Below are positions 1 through 5,810 of a stretch of 5,882 bases of DNA, piece by piece. Under the pieces are notes generated by a model. That model was not told the origin of the DNA. It saw only the letters and a list, made by a program, of their open reading frames with translations, and did not search any database. The stretch covers positions 1 through 5,882 of the forward strand of contig JAFSYO010000086.1 of assembly GCA_017449925.1 (NCBI GenBank). Reading direction: 5' to 3'. The translations under genes were made by a program, and so were the position numbers. Each line of letters starts with the position of its first letter. The first letter of the stretch is position 1. Origin of the DNA: Stomatobaculum sp. Lineage in GTDB: Bacteria > Bacillota_A > Clostridia > Lachnospirales > Lachnospiraceae.

Positions 1-27
1 AAATATCCGGCAGCCGGGGGCACGTGA

Positions 28-1434
28 TTAGTGTTGGTTTTCTTTCGTGTGTTCTCTCTCAGGTGTTCTGTTTTCCGCTTCATACAGGCCGTTAATATTT
101 CGTTCGGCAACGGCAAGGTCCCGGGCTTCATCGCGGATCTTCCGGTATTCAGCATAAGCCTGCCTCTTTTCCGCAAGCAGCCTTGAGTACTCTGCATTCA
201 GGTCTTTCACCTTCGGGAGCTTTCTCACGCCAAATTCATCGAACGCTTCCTTCGCCGCTTTGTGAATCGTCAGTTCTTCCCGGTGGGCTTCAAAGAACTT
301 TTTGCTGTAACCGGCTTTTCTGTACGCCTCATAAGTGTTCCGGGTTTTCACGTAGTTGATGATGTGTTTCTTCAGCTCAGCGATTTCCTTAAGCCGTTCT
401 TCATCAGCTCGGATCCGGGAAAGGATATTGTCCCGCTGTTTTGTTATTTCAAAAGCCAGGCTCTGAAGTTCTTCCATATCTTTGATTCCGTGATCCCTTA
501 GGAACAGGAGGGTCTTTGACATCTGTTTCAGGTTGTAGACCGTTGCCCATCGGGCGTAGCCTGCACCTTTCTCCTGCAGTTTCTTCTGGACATCGATCAG
601 GAGGTTCATGGAACGGCGTTCCCTCGGAGGGATACGACGGGGCAGGCCGGATCTTCTTTCCGAATCCTTTCCACTTTCGAAAATAGCCCGGATATCTTTT
701 TCCTGGTATCCTTCCCGAAGGGAATCAAGCCTGAGGAAGACCTTCTGGTCTTTTCCCTTCACTGAGATATGCTTCCCGTATTTGATCTCATAACCGGCTT
801 CCTCCAGGTTACGAAGGAAACCTGCAAAATCTTCCGGCTTCTTCGAGAGCGCCACATCGATATCACCGCAGATCAAGTCACGGAAACTCTCACGTTTGGG
901 GAACAGTGTCCGTTTTTTTCTCTCCGAATATGGAGCGGGGGTGATGACAGACAGTCCGTTTTCCAGACAGATGAGGTCGCTTAACTTCTGCAATGCCAGT
1001 CCGGAGCGCCGGAAATCCCGGAACTTTTTCGTGCCATCCATGGAGACGGAATTGTAAACTATATGGTTGTGTACGTGGGCCCGGTCCGTGTGCGTTGCGA
1101 CGATGAAGGCATACTTCCCCTTGGTGAACCGCATCGCGAGCTCACGGCCGAGGCGGTTTGCTTCCTCGGGAGTCACTTCACCGGGCTTGAATGACTGACG
1201 GATCTGGTAGGCGATCACATCGTTCTGCTGTGACCTCCCGGTCTTCTGGTAATATTCCCGCTTCTGCAGCATGAACTCTTCGTCTACGGTATAGGGGTCG
1301 CAGCCGTAAGAGGTGACCAGTTCTCCCTTCGCCGTCTTCTCCGGGTTCTTCGCGTAATCCGTCCGGTCGTTCAGACTCCTCGCCACACTCCGCCCCTTGC
1401 CGGCATGCAGCGCGATGAGTCTTGTGGCTGCCAT
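28..1434 (-). CDS. Relaxase / mobilization nuclease, MOBP type
   Basis: The relaxase nicks oriT, stays covalently attached to the 5' end through a tyrosine, and pilots the strand into the recipient. The 468-residue protein has the nuclease domain in its first 270 residues. The metal-binding histidine motif HTDRAHVHNH (115-124; His115, 120, 122 and 124, with Asp117) is intact. Tyr27, in the segment RTDYAKNPEKT, is the likely nucleophile by position. Residues about 275-450 are helical and rich in Lys, Arg and Glu, probably a coiled-coil accessory region. No helicase or primase domain is present. GAGGAGG sits shortly before the ATG in the 23-base gap after mobC. The frame looks intact to its TAA. 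The length and domain order suit relaxases of clostridial conjugative and mobilizable elements, which use a separate coupling protein. Confidence 0.92.
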   Translation of the reverse strand: MAATRLIALHAGKGRSVARSLNDRTDYAKNPEKTAKGELVTSYGCDPYTVDEEFMLQKREYYQKTGRSQQNDVIAYQIRQSFKPGEVTPEEANRLGRELAMRFTKGKYAFIVATHTDRAHVHNHIVYNSVSMDGTKKFRDFRRSGLALQKLSDLICLENGLSVITPAPYSERKKRTLFPKRESFRDLICGDIDVALSKKPEDFAGFLRNLEEAGYEIKYGKHISVKGKDQKVFLRLDSLREGYQEKDIRAIFESGKDSERRSGLPRRIPPRERRSMNLLIDVQKKLQEKGAGYARWATVYNLKQMSKTLLFLRDHGIKDMEELQSLAFEITKQRDNILSRIRADEERLKEIAELKKHIINYVKTRNTYEAYRKAGYSKKFFEAHREELTIHKAAKEAFDEFGVRKLPKVKDLNAEYSRLLAEKRQAYAEYRKIRDEARDLAVAERNINGLYEAENRTPEREHTKENQH

Positions 1435-1457
1435 GTCTCACCTTCCTCCTCAAATTT

Positions 1458-1790
1458 TTATCGTATCTCGGAGAGCCTCTCGACGATCTCCCTTGTCAAT
1501 TCCCAGATCCTTTCCTGGTTTTCCTTCATGTCGTTGATATAATCCTCGTAAAAGCTCCCGGTGGTATTGGCCCGCTTCGCGATCTGGTTCAGGTTGTTGC
1601 TGCTTCTGCGGAGCAGGGAAGTAAGTTCCCGCACCTCAGGCAGATCCAGTTTTACCACGATTCCGTCGAGGGCCATCTTCCGGATATAGGCACTGCGGTT
1701 TCTGATCCCAGCCTCTTCCATCCTTCGATGGATCTGGTCAAACTCCTCCGGCGTCAGAAGTACATGGATCTCTTTGCTTCTCTCTTTCAT
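1458..1790 (-). CDS. mobC: MobC-family relaxosome accessory protein
   Basis: This 110-residue protein fits the MobC family, which binds near oriT, helps open the duplex and assists relaxase nicking. The N-terminus looks like a ribbon-helix-helix DNA-binding fold: strand KEIHVLLT (6-13), helix PEEFDQIHRRMEEAG, then RNRSAYIRKMALDG (30-43). The diagnostic MobC segment LRRSSNNLNQIAKRAN occupies residues 60-75, followed by a long charged helix that may mediate oligomerization. The frame is open to 1829, but the ATG at 1790 is preferred because it gives the standard MobC N-terminus, overlaps the upstream stop as ATGA, and has a purine-rich site (GGAGGAGAGGGAG) just before it. The relaxase starts 23 bases downstream, the usual mobC-relaxase pairing. 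Confidence 0.9.
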   Translation of the reverse strand: MKERSKEIHVLLTPEEFDQIHRRMEEAGIRNRSAYIRKMALDGIVVKLDLPEVRELTSLLRRSSNNLNQIAKRANTTGSFYEDYINDMKENQERIWELTREIVERLSEIR

Positions 1791-2335
1791 ACGCGCTCCC
1801 TCTCCTCCTGTTCCCGGAAGCCCCGGCACCGTGCCGCCGGCTTGTCGCTTTCATGGAAGAGGATCTTCTCCCTCTGCTCATTCAGCGTGCCAAGGACCGA
1901 ATCCCTCTCTACTTTTTTCTCCGCCGCCTCCGCGTCCCAGCTCATCCGCCGGAGGATCTCACCGGGTCCGGGAGCGGAAAGGTTGTTGATGATCCCGTCG
2001 AAGCTGTTGTCATTCTGTTCAACGATATCCTCCACCGTGCGGAGCGCTGCTCTTTTCGGATCGTTCTCCGGGAAGCGTTCCGGGTGGAGGATGATCTCCA
2101 CCCGGTCGCTGACCTGCGGGTCATCAAAGACCACGCCGTTCAGCCATTCTTCACACTCATGCCAGCCACCCATGGTCATCACATTGCCGTAAGCGCCAAA
2201 GAAACGTAGATTGTCTTCCGTACTTTCCAGGGTATCCAGGACATATCCGGCAGCTTCCATCGCCGCAACGAGCTGGTCTTTTTCCGCCGGATGATCATGC
2301 AGCGGCTCTGTGTGGACTTCATCCCATTTACTCAT
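1787..2335 (-). CDS. Element protein of unknown function (182 aa)
   Basis: I recognise no named family. The protein is acidic and soluble. A first globular part (residues about 1-90) includes AMEAAGYVLDTLESTEDNLRF (with helix then strand character), a glycine/aromatic stretch GAYGNVMTMGGWHECEEWL (47-65) and VVFDDPQVSDRVEIILHPERFP (68-89). Residues 100-120 hold VEDIVEQNDNSFDGIINN, and the C-terminal 60 residues are highly charged and probably coiled or disordered. The frame is open to 2386, but the ATG at 2335 is chosen because AAAGGAGG (2342-2349) precedes it by six bases. It overlaps the TTRAP gene by eight bases, and its TGA overlaps the mobC ATG. Its place directly before mobC and the relaxase makes an accessory role in mobilization possible, but nothing in the sequence proves it. 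Confidence 0.75.
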   Translation of the reverse strand: MSKWDEVHTEPLHDHPAEKDQLVAAMEAAGYVLDTLESTEDNLRFFGAYGNVMTMGGWHECEEWLNGVVFDDPQVSDRVEIILHPERFPENDPKRAALRTVEDIVEQNDNSFDGIINNLSAPGPGEILRRMSWDAEAAEKKVERDSVLGTLNEQREKILFHESDKPAARCRGFREQEERERV

Positions 2336-2558
2336 TGCTTGCCTCCTTTCCATCGCCCTCATCGTCATAGACCGTAAAGTCAACACCGGCGAAATCGGTA
2401 TCGGTCGTGTTCTCCAGTTTCTTCACCATGCTCCTGCACTGGGTGATCAGCTCATCGTCCTGCATCATCCCCATCTCATTCATGAGGGACAGGATCGCCG
2501 TGCGGCGGGAGGACGTGTCAAAAGCGCGGAGCAGTGTGATCTCTTCAACAGTAAACAT
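2328..2558 (-). CDS. TTRAP-family putative transposon-transfer assisting protein
   Basis: A 76-residue acidic protein matching the family annotated as putative transposon-transfer assisting protein (TTRAP). The signature is at the N-terminus: MFTVEEITLLRAFDTSSRRT, with the DTSSR motif at residues 14-18, followed by a helix (LMNEMGMMQDDELITQCRSMVKKL) and an acidic end. The name comes from occurrence in conjugative transposons; no biochemical activity is known to me. The ATG overlaps the TGA of the ArdC-like gene by one base (TGATG), and a GGAGG-type site is encoded by the last codons of that gene. Its own stop lies eight bases inside the next gene. Such tight coupling suggests that the three proteins are made together. 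Confidence 0.85.
   Translation of the reverse strand: MFTVEEITLLRAFDTSSRRTAILSLMNEMGMMQDDELITQCRSMVKKLENTTDTDFAGVDFTVYDDEGDGKEASNE
2342..2349 (-). promoter_or_regulatory. Ribosome binding site fixing the start of the 182-aa gene
   Basis: AAAGGAGG on the minus strand lies inside the end of the TTRAP gene, six bases before the ATG at 2335. It rules out the longer open frame that begins at 2386. Confidence 0.8.
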
Positions 2559-4021
2559 CAGCGGGTCTCCTCCTTCTGTTTATTCGGTTTTCGTGCGGCT
2601 TTGGTTTCCCTGGGGTTGGTTTTTGTGGTCTTCAGATCCTCCAGGACGGATTGCTTTTCGGATGATCTTTCTTCCGCTGCGGTAAGCGCAGCTTCCTTCC
2701 GGTCGATCGCTTCATGGAGGGCACCGATCTGTTCCCGGGACATATTCAGGTATTCTGTTTCAAAAAGCCCATAGCGGATATCCCGCACTGCGGCTGCAGT
2801 TTCTGCCTGTTCCAGTTCCTTCTGCCAGCCTGCGAAGGAAACGGCCTGTGAGAGGACCGGCTCAAGTTTCCGGAGCTCAGGTTCCGGCATCAGATCCCAG
2901 ATATCCTTTCCATCGGAGTGGATCGTAAAGCCCTCACCATCATCATGCTTAGACACTTCATAAAAAAGCTTCACCGGTTCTCCATGGATCTCGCAGGTCA
3001 GGGTATGCTCTGCCGTGCGGACCACCGGGAAATACTGCGAATCAATACACTGGATATTCCTTACATCATCCGCTGTCAGATGCTCCCAGGCTTTTTCTTT
3101 CTGAAGCTCCGCCAGGTGACCGTCGATCGTCGTGATCAGTTCGTCCGCCGCTTTCCGAATCCGGTCCAGGGAGGCTTTCAGCTCAGAAGTATCTTTGCCG
3201 GCGGACCAGCCTGCGATGTAGGCAAAGCTGTAATCGCTGGTCTCGATCCCATAATGCTGCGCCACGGTATAGGCGACGGATTCGGCTTCTACCTCCTTCG
3301 CATTTCGGGTAAGGCGCGGTTCCTCCAGCGGCAGTTCCTTCGGATCCATTGAATGAAGTTTCTGGTGCGTCATCTCATGGATCAGGGTCTTGATGGTCTG
3401 GACCTGGCTCATGCCTTCCTGCAGGGCGATCCGGTGGTCCACTGTGTGGTAATAGCCCTTCGCACCGGAATCGATCTGCTCAAAACCGATGGGGACCGGG
3501 CAGGAACGCTTCAGGGCTTCGAAGAATATTTCGTACTGCTGCACATCGCCAGTGAGCTCATTCACGCCGATGGAGGGAAGCGGGCGGCCGTCGGTCTGGG
3601 AGACATCAAAGACGTTCACTACCTTGAAGGCCGGCACCATGATCTCCTTCAGCTCCGTTGCCTTCGTCCCGTCCGGATTCATCCTGGCCTGACCGGTGGC
3701 GGGGTCGATGACATCGACTTCCATCTTTTTCCTGTAAGGCGTCGGAGCCAGGATGCGGATACCCTGTTCGCCTTTCTGCACCTGGCGGCCGAACTGCTTC
3801 TTCCAGGCAGTGTAACCAGCCACCAGGGTGGCGTCCGGCTTCTGCATGGCGATGAGGATCGTGTTATTCAGCGAATAGTTATGGAACTTTGCCATACAGT
3901 TCAGGAACGTTTTGAACTTGTCACTTTCCATATAACTGATGATGCCGGCTTCCAGCTTTTCGGTGATCTCCCTGACCTTCTCGAACTGGGAAGGGAAGTT
4001 ACCTTGCGTCTTTTCCACCAT
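2558..4021 (-). CDS. ArdC-like ssDNA-binding domain plus zinc metallopeptidase (antirestriction-type protein)
   Basis: The 487-residue protein carries an ArdC-type N-terminal domain (roughly residues 15-145), with the typical run FHNYSLNNTILIAMQKP (47-62), GYTAWKKQFGRQVQKGEQG (69-87) and the IRILAP strand. A zincin domain follows: HEMTH (215-219) gives two zinc ligands and the catalytic Glu, and Glu245 in EVEAES is the likely third ligand. ArdC proteins bind single-stranded DNA and protect incoming plasmid DNA from restriction. The HExxH half resembles ImmA/IrrE peptidases that cleave repressors. The last 170 residues hold a mixed beta region (about 325-375), helices, and a very basic tail, none of which I can assign. 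AAAGGAG lies seven bases before the ATG, and the gene overlaps its upstream neighbour by 23 bases. It is cytoplasmic and may enter the recipient with the DNA, which is inference. Confidence 0.85.
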   Translation of the reverse strand: MVEKTQGNFPSQFEKVREITEKLEAGIISYMESDKFKTFLNCMAKFHNYSLNNTILIAMQKPDATLVAGYTAWKKQFGRQVQKGEQGIRILAPTPYRKKMEVDVIDPATGQARMNPDGTKATELKEIMVPAFKVVNVFDVSQTDGRPLPSIGVNELTGDVQQYEIFFEALKRSCPVPIGFEQIDSGAKGYYHTVDHRIALQEGMSQVQTIKTLIHEMTHQKLHSMDPKELPLEEPRLTRNAKEVEAESVAYTVAQHYGIETSDYSFAYIAGWSAGKDTSELKASLDRIRKAADELITTIDGHLAELQKEKAWEHLTADDVRNIQCIDSQYFPVVRTAEHTLTCEIHGEPVKLFYEVSKHDDGEGFTIHSDGKDIWDLMPEPELRKLEPVLSQAVSFAGWQKELEQAETAAAVRDIRYGLFETEYLNMSREQIGALHEAIDRKEAALTAAEERSSEKQSVLEDLKTTKTNPRETKAARKPNKQKEETR

Positions 4022-4568
4022 GAGGTCTCTCCTTTCCAGCCTTTGCCAGTAACTCCGGACTGACCTTTGGACCGGATTCTGATCCCGGCTGTAATTCTTC
4101 CAGTTTTTTCAAAACGGAAGCGTGGTCCTGCACATGGGCCCGCTGCGCTTCTTTGTCGTAGCAGTAGATATAGCTGTAATCACCGCGGAAAGGAGTGAGG
4201 CGCATTAAATATTCATATGCCTCGGTCTCGATCCTAAAACCGAAGCTCCGGAAATCCTCAGACAGCGCCGCTTCATTTCCATGCTCGCCACAGAAGTGGA
4301 CCATGCTGCGAAGATCCGAAAGCGGATTGCCCTTTTTCCGAAGCGTGTTTACGACATAGTCCAGTTCTTCCTTAAAGGGCTGCCGGTTCAGCTCCTCCTT
4401 ATGGGGCCACCAGCTGGTCCAGAACTCCATCCCACTGCTGCCGGTATCAAAACGCAGGTGGCCGATACACCCGCGCTCGGCATCTTTCCCGGAATCTGAA
4501 TAGAGCCAGTCCCTCTGCTCTGCGGGGACCGGCTCCACAATGATCTTCATCTTCTTTTTTCTGCTCAT
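3999..4568 (-). CDS. Conserved element protein of unknown function (189 aa)
   Basis: No function can be assigned. The product is soluble, with no signal peptide or membrane segment. After a lysine-rich start (MSRKKKMKII) come RDWLYSDSGKDAERGCIGHLR (split here only by reading position, residues 19-39), an aromatic stretch EFWTSWWPH (48-56), a helix, and a second aromatic patch around FGFRIETEAYEYLMRL and GDYSYIYCYDKEAQRAH (to about 145). The tail is polar and probably disordered. I have the impression of a family common in clostridial mobile elements but cannot verify it. The ATG at 4568 overlaps the preceding stop (ATGA). The nearest GGAGG is 14 bases upstream, too far for normal use, while a GTG at 4580 is only two bases from it. 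I prefer the ATG with reinitiation after the upstream gene. MKIIVEPV, six codons later, is a possible alternative start. Confidence 0.75.
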   Translation of the reverse strand: MSRKKKMKIIVEPVPAEQRDWLYSDSGKDAERGCIGHLRFDTGSSGMEFWTSWWPHKEELNRQPFKEELDYVVNTLRKKGNPLSDLRSMVHFCGEHGNEAALSEDFRSFGFRIETEAYEYLMRLTPFRGDYSYIYCYDKEAQRAHVQDHASVLKKLEELQPGSESGPKVSPELLAKAGKERPHGGKDAR

Positions 4569-4852
4569 AACCGCACCCACAGCCTCCGTTCCTTCGCGCT
4601 CCTGCTGAGATTTTCGAGGCGGATACCGTCAAAGGGCGGGACGAGCATGATCGCCAGCCGGCCTTTATCCACCTCATAGGTGACGCTCCCTTCAGGATCT
4701 TCTCTTATGAACCTGCATACTTCCGGATATCTTTTTGCAAACGACGCAAGCCTCCGCTTGAATGCTGAGTTGTGGGTGAACACCTTGAAAAACGCGTCGG
4801 ATTCATTCGTGAGGAGGATCGTCTCTTTTTCACACTTTAAAAGTCTGCTCAT
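4565..4852 (-). CDS. Conserved small element protein of unknown function (95 aa)
   Basis: I do not recognise a named family. The 95-residue product is basic and probably a compact alpha/beta domain. It has an N-terminal strand region (EKETILLTNESDAFFKVFTHN), a helical stretch with basic residues (FKRRLASFAKRYPEVCRFI, residues about 31-49), then beta-rich SVTYEVDKGRLAIMLVPP and a basic C-terminal helix. Small genes of this general pattern often follow topB in clostridial conjugative elements. That is from memory and untested. AAAGGAG sits four bases before the ATG and overlaps the TGA of the topB remnant, so translation may be coupled to it. The gene's own stop overlaps the next start as ATGA. 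The intact site and frame suggest that it stayed functional despite the damaged upstream gene. Confidence 0.7.
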   Translation of the reverse strand: MSRLLKCEKETILLTNESDAFFKVFTHNSAFKRRLASFAKRYPEVCRFIREDPEGSVTYEVDKGRLAIMLVPPFDGIRLENLSRSAKERRLWVRL

Positions 4853-4862
4853 TCGTCTCCTT

Positions 4863-5540
4863 TCATCTGTCGAACTTCAGGGAAAAACCGGGTCTTCCAT
4901 CCTCTTCTGTGGAGAGCAGGAGATCCGCGTTATAGGTCTTGCCGGTCTTCCGGCTTCTGCAGTCTTTCAGTTTCACACGGCCGTCCCTGAGAAGCTTCTC
5001 CACGATCTGGGACGTCAGCCGCTTCCCGATCTTTGTGAAATACGCGTTGTCCTTCCACAGTACGAACCGGCACTCCCGGTTGCTGCAGAACCACCCTTTC
5101 TGTCTTTCCAGTACCTCTGCCCCGCAGTGCGGGCAGGTGCCGATCACCTTGTTTCTGCTCATCAGTGCATCTGCTCCTACCACTTTTTCATAGGTCGTTA
5201 CCAGGTTTGCGATCATCCCTTTGATTCCGGACATGAACTCACTGCCTTCCATCTCACCGTGCTCCACCTGCAGGAGCTTCTGCTCCCATTCCGCGGTCAT
5301 GGAAGCAGACCTGATCTGCTCCGGCATGACGGTGATCAGGGAGCTGCCCTTTTCGGTGGCAATGAGCTGCCGGGTCTTCCTGTCACCCTTCCGCTCAATG
5401 AAGCCGCGCTGTACCAGCTTTTCTATGGTGGCTGCACGGGTGGCCGGAGTTCCCAGACCTTTGCGTTCCGCTTCGTCCGGTGTTTCATCGGCGCCGGCTG
5501 TCTCCATTGCGGAGAGAAGCGTGTCCTCTGAGACGTTTTG
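4863..5540 (-). pseudogene. topB: 3' remnant of DNA topoisomerase III (type IA); catalytic domains missing
   Basis: Type IA topoisomerases cleave and pass single DNA strands using an N-terminal toprim domain and an active-site tyrosine. Only the last part of such a protein is present. Homology begins just after an in-frame TGA (5541-5543) with the conserved block VSEDTLLSAMETAG, followed by the hallmark GLGTPATRA (codons for the latter start about 48 bases after the ATG at 5507). Near the C-terminus four cysteines (CPHC and CSNREC, residues 125, 128, 141 and 146 counted from that ATG) form a zinc ribbon. Element-borne TopB proteins are usually about 600-700 residues, so roughly two thirds is gone. 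The only possible start, ATG at 5507, lies inside the homologous block and lacks a ribosome binding site. A 214-residue zinc-ribbon protein could still be made by coupling, but a decayed remnant is more likely. Confidence 0.85.
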
Positions 5541-5554
5541 TCAAGGGGAAACGT
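5533..5554. repeat. Short inverted repeat spanning the topB truncation junction
   Basis: ACGTTT (5533-5538) and AAACGT (5549-5554) are perfect 6-base inverted repeats separated by 10 bases. They sit where topB homology starts (about 5540) and just downstream of the tnpW stop. The repeat may mark the breakpoint of the deletion or be chance, since six bases is short. Confidence 0.3.
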
Positions 5555-5562
5555 GGATTGTT

Positions 5563-5742
5563 TTACCCGGTTTGTTTCAGCGCTTCTTCCTGAATCACCC
5601 GCTTCAGCCGGTCCTCGGCAGACATCTGGCCTTCGTGATCGAAGAAGACCTTCACCTTATACGTTGTCTGGCCCAACTTCATATCGAAACTGCCATCCGG
5701 CAGTTTCTGATCAATGGGGATGATTTCATTCTTATTTTCCAT
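5563..5742 (-). CDS. tnpW: TnpW-family transposon-encoded protein
   Basis: A 59-residue protein that I recognise as the TnpW family, small proteins named after Tn4451 and common in clostridial conjugative and mobilizable elements. Their molecular role is not established. The family pattern seen here is a short polar N-terminus, then the core MKLGQTTYKVKVFF (residues 21-34), which looks like a beta hairpin, then an acidic/basic helix with RLKRVIQEEAL (45-55). The chosen ATG has AAAGGAG six bases upstream. An in-frame ATG two codons earlier abuts that site and is less likely. A longer frame reaching back to 5811 would run through the leader hairpin and is rejected. Directly after the stop the sequence enters a truncated topoisomerase gene, so the downstream context is rearranged. 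Confidence 0.8.
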   Translation of the reverse strand: MENKNEIIPIDQKLPDGSFDMKLGQTTYKVKVFFDHEGQMSAEDRLKRVIQEEALKQTG

Positions 5743-5743
5743 A

Positions 5744-5790
5744 GGCATCTCCTTTCTTGAAAATGGGGAGATGCCAGAAGGCATCCCCCC
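5744..5790 (-). promoter_or_regulatory. tnpW leader: hairpin with a competing anti-Shine-Dalgarno pairing
   Basis: Three related arms lie between the upstream stop codon and the tnpW start. Arm A (5780-5790) and arm B (5765-5775) form an 11-bp stem with one G-U pair and the 4-base loop 5776-5779. Arm B is also a perfect 9-base complement of arm C (5744-5752), which contains the GGAG ribosome binding core of tnpW. Arm B can therefore pair either with A, leaving the site free, or with C, hiding it. Only a short, interrupted T run follows the A:B stem, so it would be a weak intrinsic terminator at best. The pairings are read directly from the sequence; a regulatory role is inference. Confidence 0.45.
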
Positions 5791-5810
5791 GGAGGATTGA
5801 TGAAGGCTCA

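Noticed and set aside
3..14. 12-base direct match (ATATCCGGCAGC) also present at 2243-2254
   Set aside because: The second copy lies inside the coding sequence of the 182-aa gene, and the match does not extend. Chance similarity is likely.
1422..2192. 256-codon open frame on the plus strand
   Set aside because: It is antisense to mobC and the 182-aa gene. It is Ser/Leu/Pro-rich, as expected of a shadow frame, and has no motif.
3353..4063. 236-codon open frame on the plus strand
   Set aside because: It is antisense to the ArdC-like gene, whose HEMTH and N-terminal domain are clear. The plus-strand product is His/Leu-rich and shows no motif.
4550..4568. A-AAA-AAG slippery heptamer near the start of the 189-aa gene
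   Set aside because: It is in the right phase for a -1 shift, but it lies at codons 3-5, has no clear stimulatory structure, and the shifted frame is a short shadow. It is explained by lysine codons.
4680..5531. 283-codon open frame on the plus strand
   Set aside because: It is antisense to the topB remnant and the 95-aa gene, both with recognisable or well-led frames. It has no ribosome binding site or domain that I can see.
5539..5544. TTGACA on the minus strand resembling a -35 box upstream of the topB remnant
   Set aside because: No -10-like sequence occurs at 16-18 bases downstream, so I do not call a promoter.
5765..5790. Rho-independent terminator after the acidic-tail gene
   Set aside because: The stem is strong, but it is followed only by ATTTTC rather than a T run, and it sits just before tnpW on the same strand. 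I treat it as a leader hairpin instead.
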